Of a stretch of 64,000 nt of DNA, positions 9,944 through 20,006 are shown piece after piece. Both the position numbers and the translations under genes were made by a program. The stretch comes from Opitutales bacterium. Lineage in GTDB: Bacteria > Verrucomicrobiota > Verrucomicrobiia > Opitutales > Opitutaceae. Location: the NCBI GenBank assembly GCA_018700525.1, contig JABITN010000097.1, positions 1 to 64,000 of the forward strand, in the 5' to 3' direction. How positions within the stretch are numbered: position 1 is the first letter of the stretch; the number at the start of each line of letters is the position of its first letter. Below the pieces are notes generated by a model. That model made no database searches and was not told the origin of the DNA. It saw only the letters and a list, made by a program, of their open reading frames with translations.

Positions 9944-10810
9944 ATGGTAATCATGCCTCATTCGGATAAAATCCAATCAACATCCTGGTTAAATACACCT
10001 ATCAAGTCTAAAATAGGCACTCTATCCCTCGCAGGTAATCTCCAAGGAAATCTAGGCATAGATCCCCTATCAATGCGTATTTTGGGAAAATACGCCATTA
10101 TCCTCATGCATAGCGGAAAAGGCTATTACGCGGATGGAAATGGTATCGAACGCGAACTCAATGCAGGTGATCTCATTTTGATCTTTCCGGAAATTCCCCA
10201 CGCCTACGGTCCACTAGAAGATGAAGACTGGCAACATTCCTACGTCGTATTCGACGGTCCTCAATTCAACCTCTTTCGCAATACCGGCATAATCAACTCG
10301 AACGACCCCATCTGGCACCTTGAACCGGTAGACTTCTGGAAACGGCGGTTTCAAGAAGTATTCCCTCCAAATCCGCGAGTCAGCAAAAGCACAGCGAATC
10401 GAACGATCGCTCAGTTCTCATATTTAATCGCCGACATGTCCGCAACTCACACCGAAATTTCGCAAACACCCGAAGATGCCTGGCTCGATGAAAGCATGCA
10501 TCTCTTATCCGGCCCAACCGATTCCATCTGGCTCGAGCCACAAACCGTGGCTCAACGCGTCGGCCTTAGTTACGAAAACTTCCGCAAGCAATTCGTCAAA
10601 CGCTCCGGCCACTCCCCCGCTCAGTTTCAAAAACGGCGACGCATCGAGCACGCCTGCGCAGCTATCTATCAGAATTCCCATTCATTCAAAGAATTGGCCC
10701 ACGAACTCGGGTTCTGCGACACATTTCACTTCTCCAAAGTCTTTCGACAAATAACCGGAGACACTCCCTCAGCTTTCCGCAAAAAAGCCCAAGGCTCGCC
10801 GACGGAATAA
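9944..10810 (+). CDS. AraC-family transcriptional regulator
   Basis: Cupin-like N-terminus (GDLILIFPEIPHAYGPL); double HTH C-terminus (AQRVGLSYENFRKQFVKRSGHSPAQFQKRRRIEHAC...LGFCDTFHFSKVFRQITGDTPSAFRK). Confidence 0.93.
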   Translation: MVIMPHSDKIQSTSWLNTPIKSKIGTLSLAGNLQGNLGIDPLSMRILGKYAIILMHSGKGYYADGNGIERELNAGDLILIFPEIPHAYGPLEDEDWQHSYVVFDGPQFNLFRNTGIINSNDPIWHLEPVDFWKRRFQEVFPPNPRVSKSTANRTIAQFSYLIADMSATHTEISQTPEDAWLDESMHLLSGPTDSIWLEPQTVAQRVGLSYENFRKQFVKRSGHSPAQFQKRRRIEHACAAIYQNSHSFKELAHELGFCDTFHFSKVFRQITGDTPSAFRKKAQGSPTE

Positions 10811-10844
10811 AGCATCCCCGGGGCAAGCCCCGAAGCATCCAAAA

Positions 10845-10999
10845 GGTAGCGACCGATCTCCGAACGGTCATTATTATTGAGATAGTTGAACGATTACATC
10901 GTTCAATGGCAGCTCGGAGATCGGCCGCTACCAAAATTTGCAACAAAGCCCTTCGACAGGCTCAGAAGCTTCGAAGTATTTCCCCGAATGGAATAAAAT
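10845..10999. repeat. Intergenic hairpin repeat, copy B
   Basis: GGTAGCGACCGATCTCCGA / TCGGAGATCGGCCGCTACC near-perfect inverted arms, inner stem TTGAACGAT-ATCGTTCAA, tail AAGCTTCGAAGTATTTCCCCGAATGGAATAAAA. Confidence 0.88.
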
Positions 11000-11076
11000 T
11001 CGTCAACCACGCTCGTCCCTCGCGTAGATACATGAATTTGACAAAAAGAACCCTAACGTCTCGCCCCGCTTCAATT

Positions 11077-12126
11077 TCACTCCGAGGCAGTGACCATTCT
11101 TTTAGAAGTCAAATACTCGTTGGACGTTTCTACAATTTTCGATCCACGCGTCACAACATTTTCGCGACCCGACTGCTTGTTGCCCACGAACGTAGACTTC
11201 GTAACAAGCGTTCCGCTTGACTGAATCTCATCGAACGAGGCCATAAAAACGCCCCTTCGATTCTCCTCGAATTGGCATAGCTCGAACGTCGTATCGCGAA
11301 CTCCCAAATTCTTCAAATCGTAAGTAAGAAAAACCGCCCAATCAGCCGACCCTGAGATCTTGCAATCGAGAAACTGCAATCCTTCGACATTTCTAGCGAA
11401 CACGCCCACATCTCCGTTCGACTCGGTCTGGCATCGCGTAAAGGTTATATCTACTAAATCATTATCCAGACTAATTCCCGCAAACTGATTATTTCGAATC
11501 ACGCAATCTGTCGTTGAAATTTCATTACTATCATAATAAGCGACTCCATCGAAAAAGTTTTGCTCGAATATCGAATTAGTCACTACGACACCTCAAGACT
11601 TCCAACTAACAACCAAGCCGACCGATCGACTATTTGGAGCAACCACGGAATCGACTTCGAGATTCCTAACGCCACGCGCATCGATGCCGTTATTCCGTAT
11701 CCAAGACCTTGCCCGATCGCGTTCGGAATTCTAATAATCCTTGCTCTCATTAACAATAATTCCGGAAATCCTGACATTCTCAATAATGTCCGCGAAATCC
11801 ACTCATTCGTTTTGCGTACCTACAGCGATCACCGGTTGATTTGCATTCGAGGCCAAAAGGAACATCACCTTAGATTCTCCAACAAGCGATACATTGGAAC
11901 GATTAATCCGAAACGACTCATCTATTTCATAAAACCCCGGAGCGATTTTGATCGTAACGGATTCAGCCCCCTCAGCCCGGCTACTCCCTACAAACTTTTG
12001 AGCCACTCTGAGTTCCTCGACATTGGAAACCTCAATTATTCTCTCTCCCAAAGCGACCCTTTGAGATATCGAAAAAGAAATTACGGCAAGTGCGAAAATC
12101 GAGAGGTATCTGTAAATTGGATTCAC
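11077..12126 (-). pseudogene. Right-handed beta-helix-like secreted protein interrupted by three in-frame stop codons
   Basis: ORFs 11803..12126 and 11077..11583 are in the same frame; stops at 11803-11805 (TGA), 11731-11733 (TAG), 11593-11595 (TGA); readable between stops as ...VGTQNE*VDFADIIENVRISGIIVNESKDY*NSERDRARSWIRNNGIDARGVRNLEVDSVVAPNSRSVGLVVSWKS*GVVVTNSIFEQNF... Confidence 0.8.
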
Positions 12127-12346
12127 TACGATCAGAGTTAAAATTAATATTCCTCAAACTCCACTAAGCGAAAGAACGCCGAATCGAGCCAGTAATGCCT
12201 GCCTCCAACGCTTTCGCCTCGAAAACCGAATTTACAAAATTATAAAAAATCTCTGTCAGCATCTATCGGTGAAACCCTGACGCCCATCTCGTAATTTCCA
12301 ATGGAGTCGATTCCCCGCCCCAACAAAGCATTCCGAAACCCCTGTC

Positions 12347-13276
12347 TTGCTTTTCGATCACCCTACCCCAACCATGGAGTTGTTTTCAAAACCCTCATAT
12401 CCATCGAAAATGAAAAAGAAATCTTCCGCTCCAAGCCCCAAATTAAAGCTATGCGCCGCCGAATGGACGCTTAGAGATCACCCCTCGGCTGCCAAAGAAT
12501 GGTCAATTGACCGGAAGGTCAAAGCCGCCAAAGAAGCCGGTTTCGTTGGCCTCAGTGCTGGAGCCGCTCCTGACATTGTCCAAGCATGCTCCAAATATGG
12601 GATTCAGCTGATCGGCATGACCGACATTAGTAGCGTAGGCGAAGTCGAATCAAAACTAGACCGCTTCAAAGGCTCAAGCGCCACTCACGTGAACGTCCAA
12701 CTTTGCGATCACGATACTGCGATACCCAAAGCGGTCACAATTGCCCGAAAAGCTATCCTCTACGGAGAGTCAATAGGCCTCAAACCCGCCATAGAATGGC
12801 ATCGCGACACTTGCACGGAAACCCCCGAAAAAGGCTTGGCGTTGATCGACCAATACAAGCGCCGGTACGGCGACACCCTTCGCGTCAATTTCGACTACTC
12901 CCATCCCGCAATCATAAAACACCTGCATCCAGGCAACTTTTGGAGCCGACTTGCCGAATACCGAATCGATTTGCTTAAGAGCAGCGAACTTATCCACTTC
13001 CGCACATTCACCGGCTCTCATTGCCAAACACCTATCACCAACGGCCGGGGAAAACTCGACCTGGATTTCATTGCCTGGCGCGATCATTTCCTAAAACCCG
13101 CGCTCGCAGCATGGCTCGAAAGCGCCAAGCCCGGACAAACATTATGGGCAGTTGTCGAGCTCGGCCCCAAAGGATCTGGATACGCCCTCGATTGCTTTCC
13201 CAATGTCTGGAAAGACGCCATCGTGGCCCGACAAGAAATCGAAAAAGTCTGGCACTCGCTTATGCGAAAACGCTAA
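12347..13276 (+). CDS. Sugar phosphate isomerase/epimerase-like (xylose isomerase-like TIM barrel) protein
   Basis: LCAAEWTLRDHPSAA...AAKEAGFVGLSAG...VNFDYSHPAIIKHLHP; start may be MKKKSSAPSP internal. Confidence 0.75.
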   Translation: MLFDHPTPTMELFSKPSYPSKMKKKSSAPSPKLKLCAAEWTLRDHPSAAKEWSIDRKVKAAKEAGFVGLSAGAAPDIVQACSKYGIQLIGMTDISSVGEVESKLDRFKGSSATHVNVQLCDHDTAIPKAVTIARKAILYGESIGLKPAIEWHRDTCTETPEKGLALIDQYKRRYGDTLRVNFDYSHPAIIKHLHPGNFWSRLAEYRIDLLKSSELIHFRTFTGSHCQTPITNGRGKLDLDFIAWRDHFLKPALAAWLESAKPGQTLWAVVELGPKGSGYALDCFPNVWKDAIVARQEIEKVWHSLMRKR

Positions 13277-13488
13277 CGCTAAATTAATACGACTTGGCCA
13301 ACCCTTAAAACGACAACGCTGTAATCTTAAAGGGATTAATCAGCTCGTAAGTTCTCGAATCGAGGAGGCCAAGGCACTCCTGCTGTATCACGCTTGGCTT
13401 CCTTTGCTTTCCGTTTCATCGATAACGCATTGCCGGGGGTCTTCGTTCTTCGAACTACGCCAAGTCAAGAGCACCAAGGTTTTTTGAA

Positions 13489-13548
13489 GGTCGCGACCAA
13501 AGTCAGAAACGAAGCAAGCTTCGAGGTATTTACCCGAAGGAAATAAAA
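13489..13548. repeat. Partial intergenic repeat, copy C (tail portion; main hairpin deleted)
   Basis: GGTCGCGACCAAAGTCAGAAACGAAGCAAGCTTCGAGGTATTTACCCGAAGGAAATAAAA matches tail of copies A/D. Confidence 0.75.
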
Positions 13549-13586
13549 GATCTTTTCACATCGACGGCCGCGAAAGCGACTGATAT

Positions 13587-14490
13587 CTAAACGCTCCCAT
13601 TACGGCCGGGGAAGGTCAATTCCGCGATGCCGGACTTATCCAGTTCTCCAATACCGAGTTCGATCATTTTCTCGTATTGATCGAAAGTGGCTTGCGCCAA
13701 CGGGAGTTTGAGTGAATTCGTTGCGGCCAGGGCTAAGGCTATTCCGCTATCCTTTGCTGCATGCGCTCCGGAAAAATAGCATTCATGATCGCGATCGATC
13801 ATGTCATCGGAATCCGTCTCCAGAACGCACGAATTCGCGCCCGTTTCCGCAAACACCGAACAGAGCATTCTAAGGTCCAACCCCAACGCTTGCCCGAGCC
13901 CCAACGCTTGCCCGAGCCCCAACGCTTCAGCTAAAGCCTGGTGTTGATATTCATCACCATATTAGCCAAAGCCTTCACCTCGGCGGCTTTACCAGACTCC
14001 CCGATATAGAGCAGCTTCTTACTTAAATCATCCAACAGCGGTTTGATTTGATCGAACACTTCTTTACTTCCCCCAATCATCAAATACAACTCGCCATTGC
14101 GGGCCTGCGGAATGCTCGAAGCCATACAAGCTTCCAACGAAGAAGCTCCCCGACTCAGAGCTCCTGCATCAATCTTGCGATGCACATCAGGCGAAACGGT
14201 AGCGCAATTTACGAAGACCTTCCCTACTGTATTTTCGAGAAGAATATCCTCGCCAAAGAAATCAGCATCCATTGACCGATCATCGGTAACCACGGTTAGG
14301 ATAATATCCGATCCCGCCGTCAAGTCCTTTAGCGACGGAGCGACGGATGCTCCAACTTCTTCCGCCAGAGCCGTGGCCAAATCCGCCGATCGATCACTTG
14401 CGATACCGTGTATCCATAATCTTCTATACGACGAGCCATATTTGCGCCCATCCGACCTAATCCCACAACACCGATGCGTTTATCTTTCAT
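13587..14490 (-). pseudogene. 3-hydroxyisobutyrate dehydrogenase-like NAD-binding oxidoreductase broken by two frameshifts
   Basis: MKDKRIGVVGLGRMGANMARRIEDYGYTVSQVIDR (start 14490) | ATALAEEVGASVAPSLKDLTAGSDIILTVVTDD...NMVMNINT (13931..14380) | QALAEALGLGQALGLGQALGLDLRMLCSVF... (13587..13922); three different frames. Confidence 0.85.
13881..13927. repeat. 18-bp tandem repeat (2.6 copies) inside the broken dehydrogenase
   Basis: CCCCAACGCTTGCCCGAG x2 plus CCCCAACGCTT; encodes LGLGQA repeats on the minus strand. Confidence 0.92.
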
Positions 14491-14581
14491 GGGAAGTGAT
14501 ATTCACGATACGCCAACACTTGTAAAAGCGGATTCGACGCTCTTTCGAATCGGTTTGCATTCTCCCGTTTTAAAACAATGA

Positions 14582-14641
14582 ATCGCGGGGTAAATCCGTT
14601 CCTGCACGTGCCTTAATTGTAGGAGCGAGTCTATCCCGCTA
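14582..14641. repeat. Pair of inverted REP-like units
   Basis: ATCGCGGGGTAAATCCGTTCCTGCA ... TGTAGGAGCGAGTCTATCCCGCT; same family at 19811 and 50731. Confidence 0.75.
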
Positions 14642-14677
14642 CTCCAACGCCTCCTATAACTAACGAAAACCTCCGCC

Positions 14678-16783
14678 TTACTCCGGACGCGTATAGGTTT
14701 CAAATGTAGGCTCGGTACCTGCCATTTTCAAAAACCGATCGAGCGGCACGATTTCGAATGCTAGCCCTAGTCCATCGAAAATCTTCTTAACCGCCGAAAT
14801 ATCGCTCCACTGCCGCACATGCATCAATAGAAAGTAAGGACGCTTGTCGTTGATTGCCGCCAATTCCACCAGGTCCGCATGCACCAATTCCGCCGGTCGC
14901 TCAGGCGACATATAGTAGTCATAGGAAATCAGCGGCCGACCCTCTCGATTGACGAATGTAAACGCCGGTGCGTAACCATTCAAGAAGCCAAGTACATCAG
15001 GCATACCTTCGTAGTACTGATCGATAACCGATTGAGGAAGGTCTGGATTTCCCTCGACGGTCGCCCCCTCCGAATAGTCCATTATCTCGAAAACGTTAAG
15101 ATCGAGCGTCTCCATCATTTCACGAGATTTCTTGACAACCCCCGGTAAGGCTTCCGAAGGAATCGCTTTCGAATACATATAACCCGGTCCCGACAAACCG
15201 CCAATAAACAGATCGTTCGGCGTAGCTTGAGAATAGAACATCTCCAACATCGACGGCCCCATCCAAAGCCAGTTCTTCGTCACCTGCCACGCATAAGGAA
15301 TCTCCCCGCGACCCGGGCGCGTCCAAGCACCAATTCCGAGTGCATCGGTCTGGACCGCCGCGATGTAAACCTTTTTTTCCGGAATGTAGGATTTTCCAGG
15401 CTCCACATTGTGATTGTTCTTAAACTCGAATCCGGGCGTGAGCGGAACTTGCGTATTGAAACTCATATTCGGCAATGTGTGCAGCCCCGAAACCCGTATT
15501 ACATGCGACGATGCTAGCTTCACGTGATCTCGTTCCTTATCCTTCGCATAGGAATGCCAACCAAAGCACATGCCCATTTCGTTCATTTCTGAAAACAAAC
15601 GATCAGCTAAACGATACTCATCCGCATCGCTGGGATCGTCAGCATCAGTCGAGAGATCATTGAAAAAGCACTCGTGATACATTCCAAAGTCCGCCACTCC
15701 CGGACGCATACGCGTGCCATGCTCGCCGCCCATCCAAACGATATAGTCCTTGCTGCACTGATCCCAGTACTCATCGTAAGCCCAGCTATAGATTTCGAAA
15801 TCGCTCTGTCCCGAGAAACGACCGCGATAATCCTCGATCATTTCCAGTCCCAATTCTTCCATGAGCGGAATTTCGTCTTCCGAAACGACAATAGCATCTT
15901 CCAAGCCTGCCAATGTGAATGCGACGATCAATGAAGTGCGCTCCTTTTTATCCCACACAATGTAACGGTCGACTCGGTCCTTGAACGCTTGCAAAGCATG
16001 TTTCAGCGAACGCAATTTCGTGAACGTAAATTGCTTCCGCTCCTCATAGAACTCCGCGATATCCCCCGTAAATCGAAAGTCCCACGTTTCTGGATAATTG
16101 AAATACAATAGCGGACCCTCTTCGTTAACCACCCCCTGCAACGTAATCAAAGCCGCCTGCTCCGGCAACAAACCATCAATCTCCCAATCCGCCACCATAT
16201 CCATCGAATAGGCTTCGCGATACCCTTTTCGCTTCATTTTAAAAACGAGTGGCTGATCGGCAGGGCGTGTCGGACGCTGGATCGTCCACGTCAAAATTGT
16301 CCCATTTTCATCCAAAGAAAAGGTCGACTGACTAGAGAACTCTTTTTTGCCCTGGGATGAAAGAATCGGATATCGCTCTTCGAAATGCAGTGATCGAAAC
16401 GGCTTCCCCCATTTCGCCTGAATCGAGCGCATTTCCCCTACCGCAAAACGAATCCCCATGAAAACATTGCTGGCGAATGCCTTATGATCGATCGGAAATT
16501 CGTTTTTAACGCCCCCCAGTTTCAAATCGAAACTCTCGGATCGCGAGCGTGTCGTCCCCCAGCGCTGGGTTAACGAAACACGGTCTTCGCTAACCGACTC
16601 GAAATGCAACGACGCTGTACCGAACAGATCGATATTTGTGCTCTCGCGAGGGATCATAACCCATTTACCCAAGAAATCCTCCGCTTTCGGTTCTGCGTAA
16701 GCCACGCACGCCAAACAAAACCAGAAACAGCAAAATGCCGTAATCCTTCCAAGCGAAGGCATCGTAATATGAGTATTTTTCAT
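14678..16783 (-). CDS. GxGYxYP domain-containing (putative glycoside hydrolase-like) secreted protein
   Basis: Contains GLSGPGYMYSKAIPSE (GxGYxYP-like); signal peptide MKNTHITMPSLGRITAFCCFWFCLACVAYAEPK at 16783 (ORF to 16840). Confidence 0.7.
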   Translation of the reverse strand: MKNTHITMPSLGRITAFCCFWFCLACVAYAEPKAEDFLGKWVMIPRESTNIDLFGTASLHFESVSEDRVSLTQRWGTTRSRSESFDLKLGGVKNEFPIDHKAFASNVFMGIRFAVGEMRSIQAKWGKPFRSLHFEERYPILSSQGKKEFSSQSTFSLDENGTILTWTIQRPTRPADQPLVFKMKRKGYREAYSMDMVADWEIDGLLPEQAALITLQGVVNEEGPLLYFNYPETWDFRFTGDIAEFYEERKQFTFTKLRSLKHALQAFKDRVDRYIVWDKKERTSLIVAFTLAGLEDAIVVSEDEIPLMEELGLEMIEDYRGRFSGQSDFEIYSWAYDEYWDQCSKDYIVWMGGEHGTRMRPGVADFGMYHECFFNDLSTDADDPSDADEYRLADRLFSEMNEMGMCFGWHSYAKDKERDHVKLASSHVIRVSGLHTLPNMSFNTQVPLTPGFEFKNNHNVEPGKSYIPEKKVYIAAVQTDALGIGAWTRPGRGEIPYAWQVTKNWLWMGPSMLEMFYSQATPNDLFIGGLSGPGYMYSKAIPSEALPGVVKKSREMMETLDLNVFEIMDYSEGATVEGNPDLPQSVIDQYYEGMPDVLGFLNGYAPAFTFVNREGRPLISYDYYMSPERPAELVHADLVELAAINDKRPYFLLMHVRQWSDISAVKKIFDGLGLAFEIVPLDRFLKMAGTEPTFETYTRPE

Positions 16784-17000
16784 AGATCTTAGATCGAAGA
16801 ATCGATTGTCCTTTAAAACGCTCTCTTCAACCTTTGCCAAACGAGGCTTTGGTTTACCGAAAAACGAGGTCGAGGTCGAAAAACAACCCCTTCCAGCCTT
16901 CCCTCCATCCTACCCATTCTTGTCTCTGCACATTCGTACGATCGCTACCACTATCGCGCGAAGCAGAATATCCTCTACTACAATCTCAGATACTTAAACA

Positions 17001-17822
17001 GTGGACCTAGCAATCCTTACAGACGAAATTTCCCTCGATCTTGATGAAGCTCTGGGCGAAGGCAAACGCCTCGGCTTTCGCAAGTACGAACTGCGCTGCG
17101 TCGACTCCTACGAACACCGCGTTCCTTACCTGAACCCAGGTGTCGAGGAACGTCTCCTGAATAAAGTAGAAAATCAGGAAATCGAATTGACAGCGCTCAC
17201 TCCCGGTCTTTTCAAAATCGAATTATCGGATACGGAAGGAATACGAAAAGCGCTAGAAGACGCCTTGCCAAAAACATGCGAGATGGCAACCCGCCTCGGA
17301 GCCCCGCGAATTATCGTATTCAGTTTCTTGAGAAACGGCGGTGGCAATCCCGAGGAAGCCTTGTTCATCCTTAAACAGGCTGGGGAAATCGCCGCCGAAC
17401 ATGGCCTACAGCTTTCGATCGAAAACGAGCCAGGGTTTTTCTGCGACACAGGCGTGAACACCGCCGAATTCGTCAAATCTATCAACGCCGAAAACGTAGG
17501 CATCAACTGGGATCCCGCTAACGCTCTTGTCGCCGGCGAAGCCGCTTACCCCGTAGGCTACGATGCCGTCCGCCCATACATTCAAAACGTCCACATCAAG
17601 GACGCCATTCCCGTCCCTCCTGACAAATGGGAGAATCGTCTAATTGGCGACGGCGGAGTAAATTGGCTCGGCCAGCTACGAGCGTTGATGAATGACAAGC
17701 CGATCAATCATCTCACTTTGGAAACCCATGTTTTCCCAGTTCTTGAAGCGACCCAAGAAGATGTCCGGCGCTTGAAAATAATAATGGACGCAGTGGACGC
17801 CTTAAATCGGCAAGACGCCTAA
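17001..17822 (+). CDS. Sugar phosphate isomerase/epimerase (AP endonuclease family 2-like TIM barrel), GTG start
   Basis: LAILTDEISLDLDEAL...LQLSIENEPGFFCDTG...VGINWDPANAL...YIQNVHIKDAI. Confidence 0.88.
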   Translation: MDLAILTDEISLDLDEALGEGKRLGFRKYELRCVDSYEHRVPYLNPGVEERLLNKVENQEIELTALTPGLFKIELSDTEGIRKALEDALPKTCEMATRLGAPRIIVFSFLRNGGGNPEEALFILKQAGEIAAEHGLQLSIENEPGFFCDTGVNTAEFVKSINAENVGINWDPANALVAGEAAYPVGYDAVRPYIQNVHIKDAIPVPPDKWENRLIGDGGVNWLGQLRALMNDKPINHLTLETHVFPVLEATQEDVRRLKIIMDAVDALNRQDA

Positions 17823-17865
17823 TCCCTTTCGCGCTTGTCCGGTGAACGGCCCAGCTCCCTATCAA

Positions 17866-19814
17866 TGTCACCAAACAACAAAGACATCCGATCAGAAAAG
17901 CCGCGACAAATCGGGTCTCTGCTCTTTCTCTTTTGCTCTATCGTTTTTATCATTCAGTTGAACGCAGCGACCCCAGAATCGTTTTCAATTGATTCGATTC
18001 AAAGCGGTCATCCTCGCATCCTTGCATCCGACACCGATTTCGAAGCTATTCGAAACGCCACCGGCGACCCTCTGCAATCGCAGTACATGGCGTTCCTCCG
18101 CCAGACAGCCGAGGCCATGCTCCCGCTTTCTCCCATTAAGCACGAACTCGCCGGCAAACGGCTCCTCAGCGAATCGCGAAAATTCCTCAAGCGCGTGTCC
18201 ACTTGGGCGCTTCTCTACAAGATCGATGGAAACGATATCTATCGCGAGCGAGCGATCCAAGAGATGGAAGCCGTCGCCGCTTTCCCCGATTGGAATCCTC
18301 AACACTATTTGGATGTTGGCGAGATGGCGCTGGGCATGTCGATTGGTCTGGATTGGTTTTGGACGGATCTCTCACGTAAACAACAAAATCACTTTTTAGA
18401 CTCCCTCGAAGAAAAAGGAATCAACCCCTCACTCGACGAAAGCCACCCTAGCAACTGGTGGCTCGACTACAACAATAATTGGAACCCCGTCTGCCATGCG
18501 GGACTAGTATCCGCAGCTCTGCTCCTCGCAGATCGGAATCCAGAACTATCCAATTGGGTAATCACCCGGGCAATCAAAGCAGTGCCGAACGCCATGGATG
18601 AAACGAACCCCGACGGTGTCTATCCTGAAGGCCCCGTCTACTGGACCTACGGGACCCATTTCACTGCTGTATTGATTGATCTTCTTGAGAGTGCCTGCGG
18701 CGATTCTTTCGGACTCGCCGATCATAACTCGTTTCGCGAATCGATCGAGTTCCGCAGCCACGCCGTTTCCCCAACTGGCTCCTTCTACAATTTCTATGAC
18801 AACGGAAAACTCGTTCGCTTCGAACCGGTAACCGCCTGGTATGCTTCCCGCTACGGCAGCCAAATCGGCTTCAACGCGATGCGACACGGGCTCAAAGAGT
18901 TTCTCGAAAACAATCCATGGACCCCCGAAGACGATCGCCTACGCACCCTCCCAATGCTCGCTCTATGGTATCCAAACTCAAATAACTTTCCTAAAAACGC
19001 TCAAAGCAACATTGCAAGCAACTGGAAAGGAGATGGCTCCAACCCGGTGGCCTTCATTCGGGAACGCTGGAACGACCCCAACGCATTTTTCCTAGGGTTC
19101 AAAGGCGGCAAAGGATCCATTAGCCACGCCCATATGGATGCAGGCAGCTTCATATTCGAAGATCAAGGTATCCGCTGGGCAATCGACCTGGATCCTCAAA
19201 AGTACCTCAGCCTCGAATCCGAGGGACTTGGAATATGGGACCGACGCCAGCACGCCGACAGGTGGCGAATCTTTAGAATTGGTCCCTACGCCCACAATCT
19301 TCTCCTAATGGATCAGCGTCTTCAAAATGCGGAAGCCGCAGCAGCGATCACAAGTTTTGAAGAAACCGCTAATACAGTGCGCGGAATTGTCGACCTATCC
19401 GCCATCTACAAAGGCCAAGCCCAAAGCTACGAACGAACATTCGTGACTCACGACTATCAAGTCCTCCAAATTACCGATCATGTTCGTGGAGCTCGCGAGC
19501 GAACCGAACAACAAGGCCGAATGAGCGGTACGCTCCGCTGGAGAATGCTCACACGGGCTCAAGTCGATATCGCCAACAATGAAGCGATACTCCTTCAGGA
19601 CGGGAAACGCCTTTATTTCAAAATCCTCGAACCAGTAGAATTCACGCTAAAAAGCGCTCCCATCGATCCGCCGCCTTATTACTGGGATGAATCGAACCCG
19701 GGAGTCAAAGCGATCGATCTATGGTGCAAAACCGATGATTCAGGAAACCGAGATATCACAATTCTAATGAGCTCCGACCGAAAAGCTCTGGAGCGAGTCG
19801 CTGAATCCTTGTAG
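17866..19814 (+). CDS. Heparinase II/III-family protein (putative polysaccharide lyase)
   Basis: SGHPRILASDTDFEAIR...DYNNNWNPVCHAGLVSAALLLADRNPELSNW...GGKGSISHAHMDAGSFIFEDQGIRWAIDLD; ORF 17835..19814, ATG at 17866. Confidence 0.88.
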
Positions 19815-19842
19815 GAAAATCGCGGGATAAACCCGCTCCTAC
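19811..19842. repeat. REP-like unit
   Basis: GTAGGAAAATCGCGGGATAAACCCGCTCCTACG directly after the stop codon of the preceding gene. Confidence 0.65.
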
Positions 19843-20006
19843 GTTTAGAGCCTTTCGGATCGTAATTACCCCGTGGTCCCCCAACCTCGAAAATCGCCAC
19901 TGATCCGAGTTTTTATGGTAAACCTAGAAGTAATTCGCTCCACGCAAACTACACTGCCAACACTGAGCGAATTCGGACCTGCGGCAACCCACGCGGGAAT
20001 TGCATT

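Noticed and set aside
11583-11783. 66-aa minus-strand ORF within the beta-helix locus
   Set aside because: It is in a different frame from the coherent beta-helix reading; explained by the interrupted gene
11560-12141. 193-aa plus-strand ORF
   Set aside because: Antisense to the interrupted beta-helix gene, which reads far more protein-like
13881-13927. Could the 18-bp direct repeats be a CRISPR array?
   Set aside because: Units are immediately adjacent without spacers and lie in coding sequence; no cas genes
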